Source: Siphonodentalium dalli
Taxonomy: Eukaryota; Mollusca; Scaphopoda; Gadilida; Siphonodentaliidae
Direction: 5' to 3'
DNA: 64,000 nt
Assembly: GCA_032622095.1 (NCBI GenBank)
Contig: CP136067.1
Coordinates: 174,504,556-174,568,555 of the forward strand
The notes under the pieces are model-generated. The model ran no database searches. It saw nothing but the letters and a program-made list of their open reading frames with translations, and was not told the origin of the DNA. Below, in pieces: positions 20,989 through 34,017 of this stretch; the first letter of the stretch is position 1, and every line of letters begins with the position of its first letter. Both the position numbers and the translations under genes were made by a program.

Positions 20989-22532
20989 TACTGTATTTGT
21001 AGATATCTTCCTTATTATCGAAATTCAAAATTATCCAAATACCAATCACGAAACATGTAACTGTTAGTTATGATCGCAGTGACAGCTATCTGACGATGTG
21101 CAGATTATCGAATGCGCTAATAAATTATTCCCTAAATAGGATTTAGATTGATAAGGAGGCGGGATCTATTATCAGTATATGGAAGTTCCAGTACTTCATT
21201 TTGACAAAGTCGTGGCCCTCCTCGAGAATAACTTTATTTATGTCGCGACCAATCACCTGTCAGATTATCGAAGCGACCACCAGTTTCCGCATCAAGACGA
21301 GAATCTGCTCAACATCTTCAACATGTCAATCATTGCGGTCTCATTATTGTATAATGGCCCAGAATCCATCACCGGAGAAACTGTTAGAAATGTCAAACAA
21401 TTATTGTATCAATAAGTACCAACGTATAACAAAACCCACCATCGACATCTCGAGGATATACCACACAAATGAATGACATTCGTGTAAATCAACAAATCAC
21501 GACACCGTATGGCTGCAGGGGCGCGTCTTACCACCTGACTTATTCCCATATATTAAGAAGCCATTTATTGTCATCTTTACTCAATAAGTCTATCCAATTG
21601 GCTGTTTTCATTACATTATCCCACTCTTGATTTCTCCCATGATTAAAGCATGCCAAGTCTTATAGAATGTCTTCTTTGTGGATCTTTCATAAAAAAGCTT
21701 TCTCGCACGTGTCTCGCTAGTAATGTATGGCTTCCGCGTTTCGATTGTTATACATCTTTGTTCCGTTCTATGTCGGACGTGTTTCAATAGGTTTGCCATT
21801 TCTGCTCTCAGCGTGAAAAGATTTTTTTTAAAAGGTTGAAATTATTTTAAGTCACATTTGGTGAAAGCCTCTGGTCTTTGATGAGAACATGGTAAGTACG
21901 TTATAGGGGAAGATGCGCACTGTATGGTCTTCTTGACTCCGACGACAAAGTGATTGTCTGTCTGGGGACAACTTGGTAATGGGACTTGATTCATTTGTTG
22001 AGCATCTAGCACTTATTCTACCCGACGTGTGGTTATCTTGAAGAATGCTCAAAGATCTGAAGTCTGCTAACTTTTGTGGGAGCCGAAAACGAAGGATAGG
22101 GGAAAGATAACGGGATGTATATCAGGAATTCACCTTATTATTATAATCTAGGACTCTTTAAATGCACCAAAAACGAGTTTAACTGTCCTTTGGATAGATA
22201 TAAAGAGTTCACCCCTATATATACACTTATTACTCGAGTGCGCCAAAAACGATTATACATGAACTTTGAATATGAAAATTAACCAATCTAAGGTATTGCA
22301 ACCATACATTCTGATAAGTATTATACTGAGAGCATTTCCAAATTCGGAACTTTTGTATAGGAACGTACGTGTTTTTGAAACAAAAAAGGGGGCGGTGGGT
22401 GCCAAGATAGGTCAAAATGAAAAAAGTGCCTACTTGTCTGGAACTTTTTTCCGCCCCACCTGGTTGGAGGGGCTAATGTATCCCTTCCTATACTAAATAC
22501 TCATTGAGGAGTAGTTCCTTTTGGAAATGTTC

Positions 22533-22540
22533 AGAGAGAG

Positions 22541-22573
<33 letters not shown>

Positions 22574-22582
22574 TGTGTGTGT
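22533..22582 (+). repeat. (AG)n / (GT)n microsatellite
   Basis: An AG run broken once by 'aaga', followed directly by a short GT run. Confidence 0.95.
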
Positions 22583-23192
22583 AAGTTCAATAAACGACAG
22601 TAGAACTTACTATTTTATAATTTCCCGCCAATGAATATGAATTCTTCAGCCCTAATATTATAATTTCGTCTGCTAATTTATCTTGAACACCCCTCCAATG
22701 AATAATAGATCATAACTTTATAACTGAATGGGAGAAACCATTTAGTATAGTAAGGGTTAACTGAATTGGTCGACAAACTTGTCCGTTGGCGTTGATCATT
22801 TTGAATTGTTTAAAGCATAAAGTCACATTTAAGGTGGAACATAGACAAAACACAATGTGCACGTGATATATTTCCAATAAGCATTTTAGTATCATATTAC
22901 ATGTACATTATATAAGTAACACATTTATTATAAAAATATCGAATCCAACTGAAATAAATTACATATAGATTTAGATGCTGTCAATGCCAGAGCACCAGTA
23001 TAGTCGGATGGTACCGCAATCACAAGTCCGCGTGGAAATCAGACCATCAAACGACCACGATCTATAACTCCATTTTGAGTATGTTATCGGAACAAAAGTC
23101 GGAACAAAAGTCAAGCTCGAGAATGGATTCGGTTCAATGAATTTTCCATAAGTTATGGGCCTATTTCGATTTCTAATTTAAATTACTTGACA

Positions 23193-23545
23193 GCCTGTTC
23201 TTCCGAAAACCCACACTTTATTTGCTTTGAGTAGAACTTTTTTTTTAGGTTGGTAATCTACTTAAAATCGCATTATTTTGAGTCGATAATGTGCTGAAAA
23301 TGAGAGCGTTTTAGTCACATTATCGACTGATGAGGCGATTTTAAGCAGATGATGTGCGGACAATGACACAAGTAAGCCAACTGTTTAGGTGTCTGCTCTT
23401 TAACATGTGTTTTCACTGTGGCTCGCGCCACAAAACGAAATAACAGGTATGAGTCCATCATGTCTGATTATGTCAGAATCAAATAATCACATTACGTACC
23501 TATTTAACATAATAGGTCGACTATATGTGACCCGCCATATCAAAT
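23193..23545 (+). repeat. Solo copy of module S2, which is multiplied in the 42-59 kb arrays
   Basis: It contains gagtcgataatgtgctgaaa, 'cacattatcgact', 'aagcagat.atgtgcggacaa', 'acatgtgttttcactgtggc' and 'tcagaatcaaataatcac', then 'ataggtcgacta'. Order and spacing are the same as in the array (for example 50850-51180), but no R2 monomer is attached. This shows S2 as a separate element of about 350 bases. Confidence 0.8.
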
Positions 23546-23577
23546 CCAGTCGGAAGTCGGGATTTTTTTACCCTGTG

Positions 23578-23644
23578 CCAATGCATTCTCTTATATATGC
23601 GAGTCGACCATAGGTCGCCTCGCATATATAAGAGAATGCATTGG
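23578..23644. repeat. Hairpin repeat with perfect 26-bp arms
   Basis: ccaatgcattctcttatata (plus tgcgag) at 23578-23603 pairs perfectly with 23619-23644 around a 15-base loop. Flanks cctgtg and cctaac match those of the copy at 15514. Confidence 0.92.
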
Positions 23645-24601
23645 CCTAACAATTTTTTACAATTTTAATAATTTTGTCTTGTATTCTTTAAAGGACATAT
23701 TGTCGAAAATATTCATATTTGTTCCAAACACCGTAAACAGAAAAACATTAAAACACACACAGTTCCGTTCATATATACCATGACCATCGCGTAAACAGCA
23801 TGTTATCATAAAGACCTACTATATTTTACCTAAGCAAGAGCCTGATTGTGTTACAGAAGACAGCACAATGCTACTGGCTAATCACACACAAATGGCATAA
23901 ATGCTCTTTATTAGTTCCATATCAGGTATTCACCAACAAAGAACGCTCTTTATGTTTACCATCATAATATAAACAAACACTAGAAAAGTTCTAATAGGGA
24001 ATGCTCCAGACTGGAGCGAACCCTCGCTTCCCTCATTAATGTAATGTAAACATCCGGTACCGAATGTAATCATACCGTTGCGTGGGTGTTCAGCGCGAGC
24101 ACTGTAGCACACTTTGCACGTGTGACATTTTAATTCTTTTCACGTGATTTTATCTATTAAAATTATCAATATTCCCAAGTGTCACGGCCATGTTTTTAAT
24201 TTGAAAGGGACTCGGGGTAGGGGGATTTGTTTTATTACTTAAACTTAGCTGTGGGGAGAGTTTACAAAGAACTAAATCATGGAAATTATGCCCCCTGAAT
24301 TTGTGTAGGGAAACTCGAGTCGGCATAAAACAAATTATGGCAGCTGAATGGTGCATAATATATTCGATTTTTTTAAAATGCTATACTAAATCCTCTGTCA
24401 TTTTTGTTGAATTTTCACAGAGTCAACGTTGGTCTCCAATTTGCGGAGTGGTGGTATTTTCTATCATAATAATTTTTTGTGCACAAAGGGGGTAGTTGTG
24501 GAAAATCCAATTTAGTACCAAAAATAAGTATAATTTAGCTTTAAATCTTTTTTTGGACAATATGGACATATAATTATAAACGGAAAAATGTCTCAAGTTA
24601 G

Positions 24602-27600
24602 ACAAAGGGGCATCTCCTGCACAGATACATATAAGATCCATGGTCATAAAAAGGGAATTAGGGGTTACAGGGGGCCTGCTTCCCTCATGTGGTGTGCCTA
24701 TATAGACGCGAAAATTGAAGAAAAAACATATTTCCTAATGCATATCAGCATACATGCCCCATGAAAGTGTGTCTCCACCCGGAACTTTAGTGTATTTGAT
24801 AAAAGGGACATCTCCTGCACAGATATATACAAGTTCCATGGTCATAAAAAGGGAATTAGGGGTCCCTGGGGGCTTGCTTCCCTCATATGGTGTACTTATT
24901 GACTCAAAATTGGGTAAAACCCCCTATTTTCATATCATCAGCATCCCTGCCCCATGCAAGTATGTCTCCAGCCCGGAGCTCTGGTGTATTTGAATAAGGG
25001 GGCATCTCCTGCACAGATACATATAAGATCCATGGTCATAAAAAGGGAATTAGGGGTTACAGGGGGCCTGCTTCCCTCATGTGGTGTGCCTATATAGACG
25101 CGAAAATTGAAGAAAAAACATATTTCCTAATGCATATCAGCATACATGCCCCATGAAAGTGTGTCTCCACCCGGAGCTTTAGTGTATTTGATAAAAGGGA
25201 CATCTCCTGCACAGATATATACAAGTTCCATGGTCATAAAAAGGGAATTAGGGGTCCCTGGGGGCTTGCTTCCCTCATATGGTGTACTTATTGACTCAAA
25301 ATTGGGTAAAAACCCCTATTTTAATTTCATCAGCATCCCTGCCCCATGCAAGTAAGCCTCCAGCCCGGAGCTCTGGTGTATTTGAATAAAGGGGCATCTC
25401 CTGCACAGATACATATAAGATCCATGGTCATAAAAAGGGAATTAGGGGTTACAGGGGGCCTGCTTCCCTCATGTGGTGTGCCTATATAGACGCGAAAATT
25501 GAAGAAAAAACATATTTCCTAATGCATATCAGCATACATGCCCCATGAAAGTGTGTCTCCACCCGGAACTTTAGTGTATTTGATAAAAGGGACATCTCCT
25601 GCACAGATATATACAAGTTCCATGGTCATAAAAAGGGAATTAGGGGTCCCTGGGGGCTTGCTTCCCTCATATGGTGTACTTATTGACTCAAAATTGGGTA
25701 AAACCCCCTATTTTCATATCATCAGCATCCCTGCCCCATGCAAGTATGTCTCCAGCCCGGAGCTCTGGTGTATTTGAATAAGGGGGCATCTCCTGCACAG
25801 ATACATATAAGATCCATGGTCATAAAAAGGGAATTAGGGGTTACAGGGGGCCTGCTTCCCTCATGTGGTGTGCCTATATAGACGCGAAAATTGAAGAAAA
25901 AACATATTTCCTAATGCATATCAGCATACATGCCCCATGAAAGTGTGTCTCCACCCGGAGCTTTAGTGTATTTGATAAAAGGGACATCTCCTGCACAGAT
26001 ATATACAAGTTCCATGGTCATAAATAGGGAATTAGGGGTCCCTGGGGGCTTGCTTCCCTCATGTGGTGTACTTATTGACTCAAAATTGGGTAAAACCCCC
26101 TATTTTCATATCATCAGCATCCCTGTCCATGCAAGTATGTCTCCAGCTCGGAGCTCTGGTGTATTTGAATGAAGGGGCATCTCCTGCACATATACATATA
26201 AGATCCATGGTCATAAAAAGGGAATTAGGGGTTACAGGGGGCCTGCTTCCCTCATGTGGTGTGCCTATATAGACGCGAAAATTGAAGAAAAAACATATTT
26301 CCTAATGCATATCAGCATACATGCCCCATGAAAGTGTGTCTCCACCCGGAGCTTTAGTGTATTTGATAAAAGGGACATCTCCTGCACAGATATATACAAG
26401 TTCCATGGTCATAAATAGGGAATTAGGGGTCCCTGGGGGCTTGCTTCCCTCATGTGGTGTACTTATTGACTCAAAATTGGGTAAAACCCCCTATTTTCAT
26501 ATCATCAGCATCCCTGTCCATGCAAGTATGTCTCCAGCTCGGAGCTCTGGTGTATTTGAATGAAGGGGCATCTCCTGCACATATACATATAAGATCCATG
26601 GTCATAAAAAGGGAATTAGGGGTTACAGGGGGCCTGCTTCCCTCATGTGGTGTGCCTATATAGACGCGAAAATTGAAGAAAAAACATATTTCCTAATGCA
26701 TATCAGCATACATGCCCCATGAAAGTGTGTCTCCACCGGAGCTTTAGTGTATTTGATAAAAGGGACATCTCCTGCACAGATATATACAAGTTCCATGGTC
26801 ATAAAAAGGGAGTTAGGGGTCCCTGGGGGCTTGCTTCCCTCATATGGTGTACTTATTGACTCAAAATTGGGTAAAAACCCCTATTTTCATTTCAGCAGCA
26901 TCCCTGCCCCATGCAAGTATGCCTCCAGCCCGGAGCTCTGGTGTATTTGAATAAAGGGGCATCTCCTGCACAGATACATATAAGATCCATGGTCATAAAA
27001 AGGGAATTAGGGGTTACAGGGGACCTGCTTCCCTCATGTGGTGTGCCGATATAGACGCGAAAATTGAAGAAAAAACATATTTCCTAATGCATATCAGCAT
27101 ACATGCCCCATGAAAGTGTGTCTCCACCGGAGCTTTAGTGTATTTGATAAAAGGGACATCTCCTGCACAGATATATACAAGTTCCATGGTCATAAAAAGG
27201 GAATTAGGGGTCCCTGGGGGCTTGCTTCCCTCATATGGTGTACTTATTGACTCAAAATTGGGTAAAACCCCCTATTTTCATATCATCAGCTTCCCTGCCC
27301 CATGCAAGTATGTCTCCAGCCCGGAGCTCTGGGGTATTTGAATAAAGGGGCATTTCCTGCACAGATACATATAAGATCCATGGTCATAAAAAGGGAATTA
27401 GGGGTTACAGGGGGCCTGCTTCCCTCATGTGGTGTGCCTATATAGACGCGAAAATTGAAGAAAAAACATATTTCCTAATGCATATCAGCATACATGCCCC
27501 ATGAAAGTGTGTCTCCACCCGGAGCTTTAGTGTATTTGATAAAAGGGACATCTCCTGCACAGATATATACAAGTTCCATGGTCATAAAAAGGGAATTAGG

Positions 27601-28945
27601 GGTCCCTGGGGGGCTTGCTTCCCTCATATGGTGTACTTATTGACTCAAAATTGGGTAAAACCCCCTATTTTCATATCATCAGCATCCCTGCCCCATGCAA
27701 GTATGTCTCCAGCCCGGAGCTCTGGTGTATTTGAATAAAGGGGCATTTCCTGCACAGATACATATAAGATCCATGGTCATAAAAAGGGAATTAGGGGTTA
27801 CAGGGGGCCTGCTTCCCTCATGTGGTGTGCCTATATAGACGCGAAAATTGAAGAAAAAACATATTTCCTAATGCATATCAGCATACATGCCCCATGAAAG
27901 TGTGTCTCCACCCGGAGCTTTAGTGTATTTGATAAAAGGGACATCTCCTGCACAGATATATACAAGTTCCATGGTCATAAAAAGGGAATTAGGGGTCCCT
28001 GGGGGCTTGCTTCCCTCATATGGTGTACTTATTGACTCAAAATTGGGTAAAAACCCCTATTTTAATTTCATCAGCATCCCTGCCCCATGCAAGTAAGCCT
28101 CCAGCCCGGAGCTCTGGTGTATTTGAATAAAGGGGCATCTCCTGCACAGATACATATAAGATCCATGGTCATAAAAAGGGAATTAGGGGTTACAGGGGGC
28201 CTGCTTCCCTCATGTGGTGTGCCTATATAGACGCGAAAATTGAAGAAAAAACATATTTCCTAATGCATATCAGCATACATGCCCCATGAAAGTGTGTCTC
28301 CACCCGGAACTTTAGTGTATTTGATAAAAGGGACATCTCCTGCACAGATATATACAAGTTCCATGGTCATAAAAAGGGAATTAGGGGTCCCTGGGGGCTT
28401 GCTTCCCTCATATGGTGTACTTATTGACTCAAAATTGGGTAAAACCCCCTATTTTCATATCATCAGCATCCCTGCCCCATGCAAGTATGTCTCTAGCCCG
28501 GAGCTCTGGTGTATTTGAATAAGGGGGCATCTCCTGCACAGATACATATAAGATCCATGGTCATAAAAAGGGAATTAGGGGTTACAGGGGGCCTGCTTCC
28601 CTCATGTGGTGTGCCTATATAGACGCGAAAATTGAAGAAAAAACATATTTCCTAATGCATATCAGCATACATGCCCCATGAAAGTGTGTCTCCACCCGGA
28701 GCTTTAGTGTATTTGATAAAAGGGACATCTCCTGCACAGATATATACAAGTTCCATGGTCATAAAAAGGGAATTAGGGGTCCCTGGGGGCTTGCTTCCCT
28801 CATATGGTGTACTTATTGACTCAAAATTGGGTAAAAACCCCTATTTTAATTTCATCAGCATCCCTGCCCCATGCAAGTAAGCCTCCAGCCCGGAGCTCTG
28901 GTGTATTTGAATAAAGGGGCATCTCCTGCACAGATACATATAAGA
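24602..28945 (+). repeat. 392-bp dimeric satellite, block 1 (forward)
   Basis: About eleven head-to-tail units, reference orientation 'gacgcgaaaattgaag'. Each unit is two related monomers of about 193 and 199 bases (cagcatacatgccccatg / cagcatccctgccccatg). These share ggtcataaaaagggaattag and catctcctgcacagat but differ elsewhere. Variants alternate: type A has gtaaaaccccctattttcat, type B has gtaaaaacccctattttaat, and others have 'aaataggg' or 'cagctcgg'. Adjacent A plus B often form a 784-bp higher-order unit. Some neighbours (25930 and 26321 starts) are almost identical, showing very recent duplication. Confidence 0.97.
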
Positions 28946-31900
28946 CCCCCTGTAACCCCTAATTCCCTTTTTATGACCATGGATCTTATATGTATATGTG
29001 CAGGAGATGCCCCTTCATTCAAATACACCAGAGCTCCGAGCTGGAGACATACTTGCATGGGGCAGGGATGCTGATGATATGAAAATAGGGGGTTTTACCC
29101 AATTTTGAGTCAATAAGTACACCATATGAGGGAAGCAAGCCCCCAGGGACCCCTAATTCCCTATTTATGACCATGGAACTTGTATATATCTGTGCAGGAG
29201 ATGTCCCTTTTATCAAATACACTAAAGCTCCGGGTGGAGACACACTTTCATGGGGCATGTATGCTGATATGCATTAGGAAATATGTTTTTTCTTCAATTT
29301 TCGCGTCTATATAGGCACACCACATGAGGGAAGCAGGTCCCCTGTAACCCCTAATTCCCTTTTTATGACCATGGATCTTATATGTATCTGTGCAGGAGAT
29401 GCCCCTTTATTCAAATACACCAGAGCTCCGGGCTGGAGGCATACTTGCATGGGGCAGGGATGCTGCTGAAATGAAAATAGGGGTTTTTACCCAATTTTGA
29501 GTCAATAAGTACACCATATGAGGGAAGCAAGCCCCCAGGGACCCCTAATTGCCTTTTTATGACCATGGAACTTGTATATATCTGTGCAGGAGATGTCCCT
29601 TTTATCAAATACACTAAAGCTCCGGTGGAGACACACTTTCATGGGGCATGTATGCTGATATGCATTAGGAAATATGTTTTTTCTTCAATTTTCGCGTCTA
29701 TATAGGCACACCACATGAGGGAAGCAGGCCCCCTGTAACCCCTAATTCCCTTTTTATGACCATGGATCTTATATGTATCTGTGCAGGAGATGCCCCTTTA
29801 TTCAACTACACCAGAGATCCGGGCTGGAGGCATACTTGCATGGGGCAGGGATGCTGATGATATGAAAATAGGGTTTTTTTCCCCAATTTTGAGTCAATAA
29901 GTACACCATATGAAGGAAGCAAGCCCCCAGGGACCCCTAATTCCCTTTTTATGACCATGGAACTTGTATATATCTGTGCAGGAGATGTCCCTTTTATCAA
30001 ATACACTAAAGCTCCGGTGGAGACACACTTTCATGGGGCATGTATGCTGATATGCATTAGGAAATATGTTTTTTCTTCAATTTTCGCGTCTATATAGGCA
30101 CACCACATGAGGGAAGCAGGCCCCCTGTAACCCCTAATTCCCTTTTTATGACCATGGATCTTATATGTATCTGTGCAGGAGATGCCCCTTTATTCAAATA
30201 CACCAGAGCTCCGGGCTGGAGGCTTACTTGCATGGGGCAGGGATGCTGATGAAATTAAAATAGGGGTTTTTACCCAATTTTGAGTCAATAAGTACACCAT
30301 ATGAGGGAAGCAAGCCCCCAAGGACCCCTAATTCCCTTTTTATGACCATGGAACTTGTATATATCTGTGCAGGAGATGTCCCTTTTATCAAATACACTAA
30401 AGCTCCGGGTGGAGACACACTTTCATGGGGCATGTATGCTGATATGCATTAGGAAATATGTTTTTTCTTCAATTTTCGCGTCTATATAGGCACACCACAT
30501 GAGGGAAGCAGGCCCCCTGTAACCCCTAATTCCCTTTTTATGACCATGGATCTTATATGTATCTGTGCAGGAAATGCCCCCTTATTCAAATACACCAGAG
30601 CTCCGGGCTGGAGACATACTTGCATGGGGCAGGGATGCTGATGATATGAAAATAGGGGGTTTACCCAATTTTGAGTCAATAAGTACACCATATGAGGGAA
30701 GCAAGCCCCCCAGGGACCCCTAATTCCCTTTTTATGACCATGGAACTTGTATATATCTGTGCAGGAGATGCCCCTTTTATCAAATACACTAAAGTTCCGG
30801 GTGGAGACACACTTTCATGGGGCATGTATGCTGATATGCATTAGGAAATATGTTTTTTCTTCAATTTTCGCGTCTATATAGGCACACCACATGAGGGAAG
30901 CAGGCCCCCTGTAACCCCTAATTCCCTTTTTATGACCATGGATCTTATATGTATCTGTGCAGGAGATGCCCCTTTATTCAAATACACCAGAGCTCCGGGC
31001 TGGAGACATACTTGCATGGGGCAGGGATGCTGATGATATGAAAATAGGGGGTTTTAGCCAATTTTGAGTCAATAAGTACACCATATGAGGGAAGCAAGCC
31101 CCCCAGGGACCCCTAATTCCCTTTTTATGACCATGGAACTTGTATATATCTGTGCAGGAGATGTCCCTTTTATCAAATACTCTAAAGTTCCGGGTGGAGA
31201 CACACTTTCATGGGGCATGTATGCTGATATGCATTAGACAATATGTTTTTTCTTCAATTTTCGCGTCTATATAGGCACACCACATGAGGGAAGCAGGTCC
31301 CCTGTAACCCCTAATTCCCTTTTTATGACCATGGATCTTATATGTATCTGTGCAGGAGATGCCCCTTTATTCAAATACACCAGAGCTCCGGGCTGGAGGC
31401 TTACTTGCATGGGGCAGGGATGCTGATGAAATTAAAATAGGGGTTTTTACCCAATTTTGAGTCAATAAGTACACCATATGAGGGAAGCAAGCCCCCAGGG
31501 ACCCCTAATTCCCTTTTTATGACCATGGAACTTGTATATATCTGTGCAGGAGATGTCCCTTTTATCAAATACACTAAAGCTCCGGGTGGAGACACACTTT
31601 CATGGGGCATGTATGCTGATATGCATTAGGAAATATGTTTTTTCTTCAATTTTCGCGTCTATATAGGCACACCACATGAGGGAAGCAGGCCCCCTGTAAC
31701 CCCTAATTCCCTTTTTATGACCATGGATCTTATATGTATCTGTGCAGGAGATGCCCCCTTATTCAAATACACCAGAGCTCCGGGCTGGAGACATACTTGC
31801 ATGGGGCAGGGATGCTGATGATATGAAAATAGGGGGTTTTACCCAATTTTGAGTCAATAAGTACACCATATGAGGGAAGCAAGCCCCCAGGGACCCCTAA

Positions 31901-34017
31901 TTCCCTTTTTATGACCATGGAACTTGTATATATCTGTGCAGGAGATGTCCCTTTTATCAAATACACTAAAGTTCCGGGTGGAGACACACTTTCATGGGGC
32001 ATGTATGCTGATATGCATTAGGAAATATGTTTTTTCTTCAATTTTCGCGTCTATATAGGCACACCACATGAGGGAAGCAGGCCCCCTGTAACCCCTAATT
32101 CCCTTTTTATGACCATGGATCTTATATGTATCTGTGCAGGAGATGCCCCTTTATTCAAATACACCAGAGCTCCGGGCTGGAGGCTTACTTGCATGGGGCA
32201 GGGATGCTGATGAAATTAAAATAGGGGTTTTTACCCAATTTTGAGTCAATAAGTACACCATATGAGGGAAGCAAGCCCCCAGGGACCCCTAATTCCCTTT
32301 TTATGACCATGGAACTTGTATATATCTGTGCAGGAGATGTCCCTTTTATCAAATACACTAAAGCTCCGGGTGGAGACACACTTTCATGGGGCATGTATGC
32401 TGATATGCATTAGGAAATATGTTTTTTCTTCAATTTTCGCGTCTATATAGGCACACCACATGAGGGAAGCAGGCCCCCTGTAACCCCTAATTCCCTTTTT
32501 ATGACCATGGATCTTATATGTATCTGTGCAGGAGATGCCCCCTTATTCAAATACACCAGAGCTCCGGGCTGGAGACATACTTGCATGGGGCAGGGATGCT
32601 GATGATATGAAAATAGGGGGTTTTACCCAATTTTGAGTCAATAAGTACACCATATGAGGGAAGCAAGCCCCCAGGGACCCCTAATTCCCTTTTTATGACC
32701 ATGGAACTTGTATATATCTGTGCAGGAGATGTCCCTTTTATCAAATACACTAAAGTTCCGGGTGGAGACACACTTTCATGGGGCATGTATGCTGATATGC
32801 ATTAGGAAATATGTTTTTTCTTCAATTTTCGCGTCTATATAGGCACACCACATGAGGGAAGCAGGCCCCCTGTAACCCCTAATTCCCTTTTTATGACCAT
32901 GGATCTTATATGTATCTGTGCAGGAGATGCCCCTTTATTCAAATACACCAGAGCTCCGGGCTGGAGGCTTACTTGCATGGGGCAGGGATGCTGATGAAAT
33001 TAAAATAGGGGTTTTTACCCAATTTTGAGTCAATAAGTACACCATATGAGGGAAGCAAGCCCCCAGGGACCCCTAATTCCCTTTTTATGACCATGGAACT
33101 TGTATATATCTGTGCAGGAGATGTCCCTTTTATCAAATACACTAAAGTTCCGGGTGGAGACACACTTTCATGGGGCATGTATGCTGATATGCATTAGGAA
33201 ATATGTTTTTTCTTCAATTTTCGCGTCTATATAGGCACACCACATGAGGGAAGCAGGCCCCCTGTAACCCCTAATTCCCTTTTTATGACCATGGATCTTA
33301 TATGTATCTGTGCAGGAGATGCCCCTTTATTCAAATACACCAGAGCTCCGGGCTGGAGGCTTACTTGCATGGGGCAGGGATGCTGATGAAATTAAAATAG
33401 GGGTTTTTACCCAATTTTGAGTCAATAAGTACACCATATGAGGGAAGCAAGCCCCCAGGGACCCCTAATTCCCTTTTTATGACCATGGAACTTGTATATA
33501 TCTGTGCAGGAGATGTCCCTTTTATCAAATACACTAAAGCTCCGGGTGGAGACACACTTTCATGGGGCATGTATGCTGATATGCATTAGGAAATATGTTT
33601 TTTCTTCAATTTTCGCGTCTATATAGGCACACCACATGAGGGAAGCAGGCCCCCTGTAACCCCTAATTCCCTTTTTATGACCATGGATCTTATATGTATC
33701 TGTGCAGGAGATGCCCCCTTATTCAAATACACCAGAGCTCCGGGCTGGAGACATACTTGCATGGGGCAGGGATGCTGATGATATGAAAATAGGGGGTTTT
33801 ACCCAATTTTGAGTCAATAAGTACACCATATGAGGGAAGCAAGCCCCCAGGGACCCCTAATTCCCTTTTTATGACCATGGAACTTGTATATATCTGTGCA
33901 GGAGATGTCCCTTTTATCAAATACACTAAAGTTCCGGGTGGAGACACACTTTCATGGGGCATGTATGCTGATATGCATTAGGAAATATGTTTTTTCTTCA
34001 ATTTTCGCGTCTATATA
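28946..34017 (-). repeat. 392-bp satellite, block 2 (inverted)
   Basis: The array flips at 28945/28946, where forward 'acatataaga' meets 'ccccctgtaacccc'. About thirteen units follow on the minus strand. It holds A and B types in alternation, plus single-base and two-base length variants. Confidence 0.97.

Larger units (their letters stand above)
20989..24601. other. Gene-poor DNA between the homeobox gene and the satellite
   Basis: No gene recognised. Open frames at 21179-21415 and 21852-22052 have no familiar motif and no splice partners that I can see. Repeat traces include a copy of the 'tactaaatactc.ttga' family at 22490-22690 (also 17310-17400) and possible D-family traces near 23890-23950. 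Confidence 0.5.

Noticed and set aside
21179-21476. Overlapping plus-strand frames of 78 and 91 codons
   Set aside because: Neither gives a recognisable sequence, and two frames open together suggests chance. A real single exon cannot be ruled out.
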